This document shows positions 35,188-43,861 of a stretch of 64,000 nucleotides of DNA, one piece after another. Source of the stretch: CAIKMD01 sp963740675 (GTDB taxonomy: Bacteria; Pseudomonadota; Alphaproteobacteria; ATCC43930; CGMCC-115725); assembly GCA_963740675.1 (NCBI GenBank), contig CAVUFS010000009.1, positions 270,073 to 334,072 on the forward strand. The letters are read 5' to 3'. A program made the translations under genes and the position numbers. The notes under the pieces were generated by a model. The model did not search any database and was not told the origin of the DNA. It saw only the letters and a list, made by a program, of their open reading frames with translations. Each line of letters opens with the position of its first letter. The first letter of the stretch is position 1.

Positions 35188-35550
35188 ATGGCCTACGATC
35201 CGAACAATATTTTTGCTCGCATCCTGCGCGGCGAAATTCCGTGCAAGAAAGTGTTCGAGAACGAGCACGTCCTCGCTTTCTACGACATCAACCCGCAGGC
35301 GCCGCTACATGTTCTGGTGATCCCCAAAGGCGCCTATGTGTCGATGGATGATTTCTCCGTGAAGGCTTCGCCCGAGGAAATCACCGCTTTTGTGCGCGCC
35401 ATCGGCGACATTGCTCGTCAGGAAGGCGTCGCCGAGAGTGGTTACCGGATCCTTGCCAATCACGGCCGCGACGGCCACCAGGAAGTGCCGCATCTCCACG
35501 TCCATATCTTCGGCAAGCGGCAACTCGGACGGATGCTGCCGAAAGATTAA
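35188..35550 (+). CDS. HIT-family purine nucleoside phosphoramidase/hydrolase (HinT-like)
   Basis: A 120-residue histidine-triad protein. The catalytic triad is HLHVHIF (H102, H104, H106), preceded by NHGRDGHQEVP. It begins NNIFARILRGEIPCKKVFENE. HinT proteins hydrolyse AMP-lysine and related phosphoramidates. It lies 10 bp after hisE, a common alphaproteobacterial linkage, and probably ends the his transcript. Confidence 0.93.
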   Translation: MAYDPNNIFARILRGEIPCKKVFENEHVLAFYDINPQAPLHVLVIPKGAYVSMDDFSVKASPEEITAFVRAIGDIARQEGVAESGYRILANHGRDGHQEVPHLHVHIFGKRQLGRMLPKD

Positions 35551-35626
35551 CCGGTCGCTATCACCGCTTTGCGGATTGTTAATACGGCCCTCCTAGGCTG
35601 CTGGGGATGGTGGAGGTCCGGCAGCA

Positions 35627-37888
35627 GTGACGTTACGCAGGCAGGCGGTGCGCGCATCGGCGGCGCCATCGTACCAGCCAAGCGAAGCGACCGAGTTGAC
35701 GAGCGATGCGATCCTGACCACGGTATTCGATGCCGGCGGCAGCATCGTCATGCGCAATCGCGCTGCTGCGGATTGGGCGGCGGCCGAGCCGCTCGACGGC
35801 CCCAAGCGCTTTGCCACGCTTTTTGCCGATGATCTCGCGATGGACGCCGCGCTGGCGCGGCTCGCGGCGGGCGACATCGTCCGCGGCGAACGTTTTATCC
35901 CTGTCGCGGGCCGTCTTCAGCGCTTGCGCTACACGCTCTCCGCGCTCGAAGCGTCCGCGCCGGGCGAGCAGCGCTTCCTGCTCGTGGAAACGCCGCTCAA
36001 ACCAGACCCTATTCCCGAAACCGAGCAAAGGCTGCGCGACTACGCCGAAGCAGCGGCCGACTGGTTCTGGGAAATGGACGAGACGCTGCGCTTCGTTTCG
36101 ATGTCCGAGAGCACCCAGGTTCCGGCCAGCAACGCGATCGAATTCTTTGTCGGCCAACGGCTCGTCGATCTCGCCATCTCGGAAGACCAGCGCGGGGATT
36201 GGCGCAACCTCGCCGATCTGATCGAGGTGCGGCTGCCGTTCCGCGATTCGCGCTTCCGCTGTCGCGACAGCAACGGCGTCGAGCATCATCTCTCGCTGTC
36301 CGGCCTGCCGGTCTTCGGCGAGGGCGGCCGCTTTACCGGCTATCGCGGCATCGGCCGCGATCTCACGTTGCTGGTGCGCGCCGAGCAGCACGCGGCCTTC
36401 GCGCAGACGCGCCTGATCGAAGCGATCGAATCGATTCCCGAATGTTTCATGCTGCTCGATGCCGACGATCGGCTGGTGTTGTGCAACAGCCGCTATCGCG
36501 AGGTGAATGCCGCGGTTGTTCCTTGGCTGGTCGGTGGCACGTCGCTCGCGGATATCTATCGCGCCAGCGAAGAGCGCGGCGCGGTGCGGCCCGCGGCGAC
36601 CTCGCTCGCCGAGCGCTTCCAGCTAGGCGCGCCCAATGTCGGCGAAGCACGGCTCGGCGATCGTTGGTTCCAGATCAGCGAAAAGCGCACGCTCGATGGC
36701 GGCAGCGTCGTTGTCCAGACCGAGATCACCGCGCTGAAGCGTCGCGAGCACGAGCTCGCCGATAAATCCGCGCTTCTCAATGCGACGCTGCAGGCGATGC
36801 AGCAGGGTCTCGTCGTTTACGACAGCAATCTGCGGCTGCGCGTCTGGAACGATAAGATCTACGACATTTTCCACGACCTCGTGCCTGGCCGGCATCGCGT
36901 CGGCGATTCGGTGGCACTGCCGATGCGTCTTCTCGCCAGCACAGGCGCGTACGGCCCCGGGAATCCCGAGCAGCTTGTTGCCGCGCGCTTGAACCAATTA
37001 CGGCAAGCGCCGCCGCCGCTCGAAGAGCTCAACCTGCGCGATGGCCGCGTGATCGAGCGACGTCTCTCGCCGATGCCGGATGGCGGTCTGCTCGCAACCT
37101 ATCTCGACATCACCGAGCGCAAGCGCTTCGTGGGCGATCTGCGCCGCGCCAAGGAAGAGGCGGAGCTCGCCAGCCGCACCAAGACCGAATTCCTCGCCAA
37201 TATGAGCCACGAGCTGCGCACACCGCTCAATGCGGTGATCGGCTTTGCCGAGATCATGCAGGGCGAAGTCTTCGGGCCGCTCGGCGATGCGCGCTATAGC
37301 GAATACGCCGCCGATATCCGTGACAGCGGCCAGCACCTGCTGAATCTGATCAACGATCTGCTCGATGTGTCGAAGATTGAATTCGGCAAGGTCGAGCTCG
37401 TCGACGAAACCGTCGACCTCACCGGCATCATCGATTCCTGCATGCGCCTGATGCGCGACCGCGCCGATCAAGCCGGCCTCGAGATCACTGCCCACACGCC
37501 GCCCAATCTGCCCTATCTCCGCGCCGATGGCCGTCGTCTCAAGCAGATCCTGCTCAATCTCATGTCCAATGCGGTGAAGTTCACGCCCGCCGGCGGTCAG
37601 GTGATGGTGCGCGCGACGATTGCCGAGGATCGCGGCCTCAAAATCACGATCAGCGATACCGGTATCGGCATCGCGCCGCATGATCTGGCGAAGGCGCTAC
37701 AGCCTTTCGGCCAGATCGACAGCCGCATGACGCGCAAATATCAGGGCACCGGCCTCGGCCTGCCGCTGACCAAATCGATGATCGAGCTGCATGGCGGCAG
37801 CCTCGAGCTCGACAGCACCGTCGGGCGCGGGACCACGGCCACGCTCTGGTTGCCGCCGGCGCGGCTCGTCGCGGCGCCAAGCGCCTAA
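35627..37888 (+). CDS. cytosolic multi-PAS sensor histidine kinase
   Basis: A 753-residue kinase without TM segments. Several PAS-like regions occupy about 30-500, including WFWEMDETLRFV, FMLLDADDRLVLCNSRYREVN and GLVVYDSNLRLRVWNDK. A HisKA domain follows with phosphoacceptor H528 (FLANMSHELRTPLNAVIGF). The HATPase_c domain has an N-box (LLNLMSNAVKFTPAGGQ) and DTGIGIAPHD, with GTGLGLPLTKSMIELHGG after. The start is GTG 35627. No receiver domain or adjacent regulator is present, so it is an orphan kinase. The signal is unknown. Confidence 0.9.
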   Translation: MTLRRQAVRASAAPSYQPSEATELTSDAILTTVFDAGGSIVMRNRAAADWAAAEPLDGPKRFATLFADDLAMDAALARLAAGDIVRGERFIPVAGRLQRLRYTLSALEASAPGEQRFLLVETPLKPDPIPETEQRLRDYAEAAADWFWEMDETLRFVSMSESTQVPASNAIEFFVGQRLVDLAISEDQRGDWRNLADLIEVRLPFRDSRFRCRDSNGVEHHLSLSGLPVFGEGGRFTGYRGIGRDLTLLVRAEQHAAFAQTRLIEAIESIPECFMLLDADDRLVLCNSRYREVNAAVVPWLVGGTSLADIYRASEERGAVRPAATSLAERFQLGAPNVGEARLGDRWFQISEKRTLDGGSVVVQTEITALKRREHELADKSALLNATLQAMQQGLVVYDSNLRLRVWNDKIYDIFHDLVPGRHRVGDSVALPMRLLASTGAYGPGNPEQLVAARLNQLRQAPPPLEELNLRDGRVIERRLSPMPDGGLLATYLDITERKRFVGDLRRAKEEAELASRTKTEFLANMSHELRTPLNAVIGFAEIMQGEVFGPLGDARYSEYAADIRDSGQHLLNLINDLLDVSKIEFGKVELVDETVDLTGIIDSCMRLMRDRADQAGLEITAHTPPNLPYLRADGRRLKQILLNLMSNAVKFTPAGGQVMVRATIAEDRGLKITISDTGIGIAPHDLAKALQPFGQIDSRMTRKYQGTGLGLPLTKSMIELHGGSLELDSTVGRGTTATLWLPPARLVAAPSA

Positions 37889-38109
37889 AAATTTCACGAC
37901 TCGCGGGAAAATTAACCGTAAAGGCCACGCCAAAGCTGTGCCCTTAATCATTATGGCAAGCTTTTTTTGCCGCCGATAAATCACGTTTTTCAGCGAGTTG
38001 TAAGGGGTTAGGCGATTTGGTTGATGTAACAAGTCCTTCTGTTAGCAATTCATTAACCATAAAGGCGCGAAGTGGCGAGGATCAGTTAAGGAATTAGGTA
38101 GTTGCGGTA
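37889..38109. other. intergenic region, comparatively AT-rich
   Basis: A 221-bp gap between the PAS kinase and the PAS_5 gene. It includes an AT-rich stretch (about 37900-38100) with several TTAA motifs (GAAAATTAACC, CATTAACC, AGTTAAGGAATTA), which probably contains the promoter of the downstream gene. No ORF or RNA is recognised. Confidence 0.4.
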
Positions 38110-38682
38110 ATGCCTGCAGAGGTTTTCAACCACGCGACGCTCAGCGCGCTCTTCCGTTATTGGGACGAGAAACGCGCCGGACGCGTGATGCCCGCACGCC
38201 GCGATATCGATCCGATCGAGATGGGTCCGCGGCTGCTGCCGCATCTCATGCTGTGCGAATTCGCCGATCGCGGCACGCGTATCCGGTTCCGCCTCGTCGG
38301 CACGCTGCTGGTCAAGCGTCTGGGCTTCGACCCGACCGGCAAATGGCTCGCCGATCTGCCGAAGAGCGATTATCTCGACTTCCTCGCCCGCATGGTGCGG
38401 CTGAGCTATGCCGAACAAGCGCCGATTTTCGCCGACAGCACCTTCCGCTGGGGCCATAAAGGCCAGCTCGACGCGCACCACCTGCTGCTGCCGCTGACCA
38501 CCGGCGGCGCCGATGCCGGTATCGTCATGGTTGGCACGGCGTATATGTGTGGAGAGGTGTTCCCGCCGCAGATCTGCCAGCTCGATACGCTGGCGCATCA
38601 CAGCGTCGGCAAACGCGAAATCCTGAGCCTGCAGACAACCGCGCCGTCTTGGCGCGAGGTCAAGACCGCGAACGTCGCCTGA
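38110..38682 (+). CDS. PAS-domain protein (PAS_5-like)
   Basis: A 190-residue protein in which almost the whole length is one PAS-like domain of the DUF1488/PAS_5 kind common in alphaproteobacteria: LFRYWDEKRAGRVMPARRDIDP, then LLPHLMLCEF and RIRFRLVGTLLVKRLGFDPTGKWL. There is no output domain. Such proteins may bind a ligand or partner a kinase. It follows an orphan PAS kinase and converges with kup. The role is inferred only from the domain. Confidence 0.78.
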   Translation: MPAEVFNHATLSALFRYWDEKRAGRVMPARRDIDPIEMGPRLLPHLMLCEFADRGTRIRFRLVGTLLVKRLGFDPTGKWLADLPKSDYLDFLARMVRLSYAEQAPIFADSTFRWGHKGQLDAHHLLLPLTTGGADAGIVMVGTAYMCGEVFPPQICQLDTLAHHSVGKREILSLQTTAPSWREVKTANVA

Positions 38683-38686
38683 TGGG

Positions 38687-38705
38687 GGCGCCCGCTTTGG
38701 GCGCC
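38687..38705. terminator. bidirectional hairpin between the PAS_5 gene and kup
   Basis: GGCGCCC-(GCTTT)-GGGCGCC, a perfect 7-bp stem six bases after the stop at 38682 and 26 bp from the kup stop. No U-tract follows. Confidence 0.5.
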
Positions 38706-38730
38706 GCTCTCCGTCGTTCGATTTCGATAT

Positions 38731-40632
38731 CTAGATTTCGATCTGGCCGCCGAGCTCGACCACGCGGTTGCTCGGGATGCGCAGATATTCGGTCGCGCTC
38801 AGCATCGTGCGATGCATGAAGATGAAGAGCCGCTTGCGCCAGGTCCAGAACGAGCCGCCGAATTTACCGATCACCACCTTCTCGCGGCCGACGAAGAACG
38901 ACGTTTCGAGCAGGTTGAAGCGGAAATTCATCAGGCGAAGCTGCGCCAGCGCGCGCGGGATATTCGGCTCGTCCATGAAGCCGTAACTGACGCAGACGGT
39001 GTGGAAATTGTGATCGAGATGCTTCACCTCGATACGCTGATCGTCCGGGACATGCGGAATGTCCTTGGTCTCGGCCTTCATCAGCACGACGCGCTCATGC
39101 AGGATCTTGTTGTGCTTGAGGTTGTGCAGCAGCGCCGTCGGCACGACGCGATCGTTCGGCACCATGAACACGGCGGTGCCCGGCACGCGCGGGGGCCGGT
39201 CGGGCCGTAACGTCGAGAGGAAGGTCTCGAGCGGCAGCGCCTCGCGCCAACGCTCGGCGAGCAGCGTCTCGCGGCCGCGCAGCCAGGTCACCATGATTGT
39301 GAAAAGCGCCGCTGCGACCGCGACCGGGAACCAGCCGCCTTCATGGATTTTGACGAGATTGGCGGAGAACAGCGCGAGATCGACCGTGAGAAAGAAGCCG
39401 AAGACAAGAACCGCCGCTGCCTTGTTCCAGCCGGCGACGCCGACCATGTAGATCAGCGCCAACAGCGTATCGAGCGCCATCGTGCCGGTCACAGCGATGC
39501 CATAGGCCGAGCCCAGATTATCCGAGCTGTGGAATCCAAGGACCACCGCCTCGACCGCGATCAGCAGAAACAGATTGATCTTCGGCACGTAGATCTGGCC
39601 GATCTCATGCTCCGACGTATGCCGGATCTCGAAGCGCGGCAGATAGCCGAGCAGCACGGCTTGGCGCGTCATCGAGAAAGCGCCCGAAATCACCGCTTGC
39701 GACGCGATGACGGTCGCGACCATGGCGAGCACGACCATCGGATAGAGGCCCCAGCTCGGCACCAGCAGGAAGAACGGATTGTCGAGCGCGGTGTCGCTGT
39801 GCAGCAGCAGCGCGCCCTGGCCGAAATAATTCAGCAACAGCGCCGGAAACACGTAAGACAGCCAGGCGATGCGGATGGGGCGGCGGCCGAAATGGCCCAT
39901 ATCCGTGTAGAGCGCCTCGGCGCCGGTCACGGCCAGCACCACCGCGCCCAGCAGCACGAAGCCGTGCACCGGATCGCGCCACAGCAGCCGCAGGCCGTAA
40001 TAGGGGTTGAGCGCGTAGAGGATGTCGGGAAACTTCGCGATCTCGATCGCGCCCAGCAGACCGATCACCAGGAACCACAACGCCATGACCGGGCCGAAAA
40101 ACCCGCCGACTTTGGCGGTGCCGCGCCGCTGCATCATGAACAGCACGAGCAGGATCGTCATGGTGATCGGGATAACGAAAGGATTGAACAGCGGCGTCGC
40201 GACTTTCAGGCCCTCGACCGCGCTCAGCACCGAAATCGCCGGCGTGATCACGCCGTCGCCATAGAACAGCGAGGCGCCGAGCAGGCCACCGGCAAGAATC
40301 CACCAATAAAGCTTCGTGCCGGGCTTGGCCGTGCGCAGCGCCAGCGCCGTCAGCGCCAGGACGCCGCCTTCGCCGCGGTTGTCCGCGCGCATGACGACGC
40401 TGACATATTTCAGCGTCACGACAGAGAACAACGCCCAAGTGATCAGCGACAACACGCCATAGATCGCCGCGGGCGAGGTTCCGCCCAAGGCGATGAAGCA
40501 TTGTTTGACGGTATAGAGCGGCGAGGTACCGATATCGCCGTAAACGACGCCGAGAGCACCGATAATCAGGTTTTGGCGCCGTGTTTGGGCGCTTGAGCCA
40601 TGGCGGTGTTCTGCGGCAGCGGTTTGCGCCAT
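38731..40632 (-). CDS. kup: potassium uptake protein Kup
   Basis: A K+/H+ symporter of the KUP/HAK/KT family, with about 12 TM helices and a cytosolic C-terminal domain. The N-terminus has IIGALGVVYGDIGTSPLYTV, and GDGVITPAISVLSAVEGL follows, both diagnostic. Length is 633 residues, typical. It is monocistronic. The start of mscL is 173 bp away on the other strand, so two osmotic-balance genes share a divergent control region. Confidence 0.95.
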   Translation of the reverse strand: MAQTAAAEHRHGSSAQTRRQNLIIGALGVVYGDIGTSPLYTVKQCFIALGGTSPAAIYGVLSLITWALFSVVTLKYVSVVMRADNRGEGGVLALTALALRTAKPGTKLYWWILAGGLLGASLFYGDGVITPAISVLSAVEGLKVATPLFNPFVIPITMTILLVLFMMQRRGTAKVGGFFGPVMALWFLVIGLLGAIEIAKFPDILYALNPYYGLRLLWRDPVHGFVLLGAVVLAVTGAEALYTDMGHFGRRPIRIAWLSYVFPALLLNYFGQGALLLHSDTALDNPFFLLVPSWGLYPMVVLAMVATVIASQAVISGAFSMTRQAVLLGYLPRFEIRHTSEHEIGQIYVPKINLFLLIAVEAVVLGFHSSDNLGSAYGIAVTGTMALDTLLALIYMVGVAGWNKAAAVLVFGFFLTVDLALFSANLVKIHEGGWFPVAVAAALFTIMVTWLRGRETLLAERWREALPLETFLSTLRPDRPPRVPGTAVFMVPNDRVVPTALLHNLKHNKILHERVVLMKAETKDIPHVPDDQRIEVKHLDHNFHTVCVSYGFMDEPNIPRALAQLRLMNFRFNLLETSFFVGREKVVIGKFGGSFWTWRKRLFIFMHRTMLSATEYLRIPSNRVVELGGQIEI

Positions 40633-40805
40633 GCGGCACTCCCGGTGTGCAAAACGGCGCCGTCTTTAGAGCTTTATTTGCCGCACCGCAATGAGGGCAA
40701 GCGTCGCTAGTAGGTTACACAGAGCGCACATACAACCACTTGAATCAATTGGGTTTCTAGACCACAAAAACACACCCGGAAGCACTTAAAGAAAGGGGAT
40801 GGGCG

Positions 40806-41246
40806 ATGTGGAAGGAATTTCGCGAGTTCGCGATGCGCGGCAACGTCATCGATCTCGCCGTCGGCGTCATCATCGGCGCAGCTTTCGGCAAGATCGTCAC
40901 CTCGCTCGTGAATGATATCTTGATGCCGCCGCTCGGCGTGGTGCTGGGCCAAGTCGATTTCTCAAACCTCTTCATCAGCCTCTCGGGCAAGCATTACGAT
41001 TTATTGGCAGATGCGAAAACCGCCGGCGCCGCGACGCTCAACTACGGCCTCTTTGTCAACAACATCATCGATTTTCTGCTCGTCGCCTTCGCCGTGTTCC
41101 TGCTGATAAAGCAGGTCAATCGCTTCATGCCGAAACCGGCGGAGCCCGCACCCGCGGATGCGAAGGACTGCGAGTATTGCAAAAGCTCGATTCCGAAAGC
41201 CGCGACACGTTGCCCACATTGCACGTCGCAGCTCGCCGCGACCTAA
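40806..41246 (+). CDS. mscL: large-conductance mechanosensitive channel MscL with C-terminal zinc-ribbon-like tail
   Basis: A homopentameric pressure-release channel. TM1 is within MRGNVIDLAVGVIIGAAFGKIV and TM2 within NNIIDFLLVAFAVFLLI. An ATG at 40806 behind AAAGGGGATGGGCG fits. The tail (about 120-142) has C122-x2-C125 and C136-x2-C139 (DCEYCKSSIPKAATRCPHC), a zinc-ribbon-like motif not part of the channel fold. Total is 146 residues. The gene is divergent from kup. Confidence 0.94.
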   Translation: MWKEFREFAMRGNVIDLAVGVIIGAAFGKIVTSLVNDILMPPLGVVLGQVDFSNLFISLSGKHYDLLADAKTAGAATLNYGLFVNNIIDFLLVAFAVFLLIKQVNRFMPKPAEPAPADAKDCEYCKSSIPKAATRCPHCTSQLAAT

Positions 41247-41452
41247 CATTTCTGTCACGAAATTTTGCGCCGCAGCGTGAAACAATTGTTGCATAAAACC
41301 CTTATTATACCGAGGGCTTAGGTTATTGCATGGCCGCTGCGCGAGAATGTGATTTCGCATCTGCACAGCGAATGACTATCTCTCTCCCGTCGGGCGGACA
41401 AGCGGTCATCAGATCGCGTGTCCCCCGATTTTTATTCAGGAGAGATCGATCA

Positions 41453-41737
41453 ATGAAAAAGTCCCTAGCCGCTCTGGCACTCGCGTTCATCCTGCCGGCC
41501 GGCCTGGCGATGGCCGCGCCGCAGAATGTGATCCCGCCGTCTCAACAAGAGGCACTGCAGCCCGGACAGCAAGCGCAGACGACCGAGCAATCGTCGTTCC
41601 GTGCGTTCAAGGCGAATATCAACCCGAACGTCGTCGTGCCGACCACCGGCATCTATGACCAAGGCGACGCATACACGGGCACGCACGGCTTCCCGCTCGA
41701 AGGCTGGAGCCAGGTCCGCCTGCCGAACGAGAACTAA
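41453..41737 (+). CDS. small exported protein of unknown function
   Basis: A 94-residue protein with a clear Sec signal (KKSLAALALAFILPAGLAMA) and a glutamine-rich, soluble mature part (PQNVIPPSQQEALQPGQQAQ), ending GFPLEGWSQVRLPNEN. AGGAGAG precedes ATG 41453. I recognise no domain. It has a strong intrinsic terminator after it, so it is monocistronic and possibly well expressed. Confidence 0.75.
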   Translation: MKKSLAALALAFILPAGLAMAAPQNVIPPSQQEALQPGQQAQTTEQSSFRAFKANINPNVVVPTTGIYDQGDAYTGTHGFPLEGWSQVRLPNEN

Positions 41738-41759
41738 CGCTCAAACGCGTACGAAAAGC

Positions 41760-41793
41760 GAAGGCGGCACCCACCGGTGCCGCCTTCTGCGTT
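41760..41793. terminator. strong bidirectional terminator hairpin
   Basis: GAAGGCGGCACC (41760-41771), loop CACC, GGTGCCGCCTTC (41776-41787), a perfect 12-bp stem, then TGCGTTTC. It lies between the convergent small exported protein and FAH-family gene. Confidence 0.8.
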
Positions 41794-41804
41794 TCACGGT
41801 TCGC

Positions 41805-42722
41805 TCAGGGCTCGAGCGGTGTCGGATCGGCGACGATCGGATTGCTCAAAACGCCATAGCCGGTGAGCTCGACCTCGCAGACATCGCCGGGCTTCATGCG
41901 CGTACGGCCGGGAATACGCGGTGAATCATAAGGGCCGGGGACATAGTCCGGCGGCTTCCTCAGCGCGCCCGGCGTGCCCATCACGATCACGTCGCCGCAT
42001 TGCAGCGTGTAGCCAGTCGACAGGTAATGGATCACCTGCTCGACCGAGAACAGCATCTTCTCCAGCGATTCGTTCTGCTTCTCGACACCGTTCAAGCGCG
42101 TGATCACGCGATGCGTCTTGGGATCGCCGAATTCATCCGGTGTCATCAGCCAAGGACCGAAACTGCCCGAGCGCTCGAAATTCTTGCCGAGGCCGAATTG
42201 GCGATTATGGCCCTGGAATTCGCGCACCGAGCCTTCGTTGTAGCAGGCATATCCTGCGACATGACGGAGCGCGTTCGTCACGGGGATATGCCGGCCGGGC
42301 GTACCGATCACGACCGCGAGCTCGCCCTCGTAATCGAAGGTTTTCGCGATCGCGGGGTTGGGACACCACAGCGCTTCGTTATGGCCGACGACGCTAATCG
42401 GCATGCGCATGAAGATCTGCGGATAGTCAGGCGAGGTGGTGAGGCCGGTCTCGTCGATATGCATCTGGAAATTAAGGGCCAGCGCCCAGGTCGCATGCGG
42501 CTCGGGGATCACGGGATCGAGCTGCACCTGCTCGAGCTTGAGATCGCCCTCATTGCCTTTGATCGCTTCGGCGATGCGCTTCACCATGCCGCCTTGCTCG
42601 ATAATCTCTTTGAGGCTCGGCGGCAGATCGGGCAGCAAGCGGCGCAGCGAGATGAAACGGCTGTGATCAACCATCACGCCGACGCCCGGCTGGTTGCCGC
42701 TGCGGTATGAAATCAGCCTCAT
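41805..42722 (-). CDS. fumarylacetoacetate hydrolase (FAH)-family hydrolase/isomerase
   Basis: A C-C bond hydrolase, decarboxylase or isomerase fold common at the end of aromatic meta-cleavage and homoprotocatechuate routes. The FAH core is visible in FDYEGELAVVIGTPGRHIP and GYACYNEGSVREFQGHNRQFGLGKNF, with an acidic metal site including GDVIVMGTPGAL. I chose ATG 42722 (MRLISYRSGNQPGVGVM), preceded by AGGGGAACAGGG, over 42764. This gives 305 residues. It lies 28 bp downstream of the two-domain VOC gene, an expected partner in ring cleavage. Exact reaction unknown. Confidence 0.85.
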   Translation of the reverse strand: MRLISYRSGNQPGVGVMVDHSRFISLRRLLPDLPPSLKEIIEQGGMVKRIAEAIKGNEGDLKLEQVQLDPVIPEPHATWALALNFQMHIDETGLTTSPDYPQIFMRMPISVVGHNEALWCPNPAIAKTFDYEGELAVVIGTPGRHIPVTNALRHVAGYACYNEGSVREFQGHNRQFGLGKNFERSGSFGPWLMTPDEFGDPKTHRVITRLNGVEKQNESLEKMLFSVEQVIHYLSTGYTLQCGDVIVMGTPGALRKPPDYVPGPYDSPRIPGRTRMKPGDVCEVELTGYGVLSNPIVADPTPLEP

Positions 42723-42750
42723 CCCTGTTCCCCTTTTCAGATACCGATAT

Positions 42751-43737
42751 TCATGCTTCGGCACTGGCCTTCGCGGCTTTCAGCGACGGTCGCACGATGG
42801 TATCGCGCGGCACCGGAATACCGTCGACGAGATGCCATTCCGAGAAACGATTGACGCGGAAATTCGTCGGCTTCCAGGCTTCGGTGACGAAATCCGGATT
42901 GGAAAAATATTCCAGCATGCCGCCAAGCGGATTGGCGAAATACCAGAAATAGGCCGAAGAGATTGGGTGCCGGCCGGGACCGACTGCGGTCTTCCAGCCA
43001 AGGCCGGTGAAATGCAGCCCCCCGCCGAAGACTTCGTGAATGTCATGCACCTCGAAAGCAAGATGATGCAGATCGACGACGCGGCTCGGCAGGCGGAACA
43101 TGAAGAGATTGTGGTGGTCGGAGCGTGCCGCCCAGCGCAGGAAGGTTGCGGCGCCGCCGGCATAGCGATCCGACAGCGAGAAGCCGAGGCGCTGCGTATA
43201 AAAGCGCTCGGCCTTCGGCACATCAGGCACGTTGAAGACGATATGGCCGATGCGATAGGGCTTGGCACGCTCATACATCGGGCTCGGTGCATCGACGCGA
43301 TGCCGCGCACCCGGCGCATTCAGCGGCAGCGCGGTGGCATGTTTCGGCTCGCTGCGATGACGCCACACGCGCACGCCGAAATGAATTCCGGAATCATCGA
43401 TCGCATGGATCGTGCCGTCGCGGTCGTGCCGCACGTCACGATCGCGCGATAGGTCTTCCGCGATGCGGGCAACGTCTTTCGTGCTTTTGACGCCCCAGAT
43501 CACTTCGCGGAATTCGGATCGCGGATTGATCGGCGGCGGTAAATCTTTCGCGCCGCTCGGGCGGATCACGATCTCGCTGCCGATTTCGGTGGCGAAGACG
43601 AGCCGCGATTTCGTGTCCTGCTTTTTGGCGAGGCCGAAATCGGCAAACAGCTTGCGGGCCTGCGCCATATCCTTGGCGCCGAAAATCACCGCATCGATGC
43701 CGATGAAGCCCGAATCCCGCTTCTCGCGCTTGGCCAT
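42751..43737 (-). CDS. two-domain VOC protein, extradiol dioxygenase-like
   Basis: Two vicinal-oxygen-chelate domains in a 328-residue protein. The first is about 10-115 (IDAVIFGAKDMAQARKLFADFG). The second is about 150-300 (RIGHIVFNVPDVPKAERFYTQRLGF, then LHHLAFEVHDIHEVFGGG and FWYFANPLGGMLEYFSNPD) and holds the His-His-Glu metal site. The architecture fits extradiol ring-cleavage dioxygenases. ATG 43737 follows GGGAGGAAAATC and is preferred over 43785. It is first of a two-gene operon with the FAH-family gene, consistent with cleavage followed by hydrolysis or isomerisation. Confidence 0.83.
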   Translation of the reverse strand: MAKREKRDSGFIGIDAVIFGAKDMAQARKLFADFGLAKKQDTKSRLVFATEIGSEIVIRPSGAKDLPPPINPRSEFREVIWGVKSTKDVARIAEDLSRDRDVRHDRDGTIHAIDDSGIHFGVRVWRHRSEPKHATALPLNAPGARHRVDAPSPMYERAKPYRIGHIVFNVPDVPKAERFYTQRLGFSLSDRYAGGAATFLRWAARSDHHNLFMFRLPSRVVDLHHLAFEVHDIHEVFGGGLHFTGLGWKTAVGPGRHPISSAYFWYFANPLGGMLEYFSNPDFVTEAWKPTNFRVNRFSEWHLVDGIPVPRDTIVRPSLKAAKASAEA

Positions 43738-43861
43738 GATTTTCCTCCCACCCAACTCCATAGCGCGGCCCCCAGGATCAACCAAGCCGCCGGGAGGCCA
43801 TCGAACGCCCGCCCGGTCTCAGGGGTTATAGCCACGGAATTCTTGCACTGGATTTTAGTTC

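Noticed and set aside
39343..40596. Open frame of 417 codons opposite kup
   Set aside because: Very rich in Arg, Asp, His and Gln with no domain. It is a reverse-strand shadow of a transporter gene.
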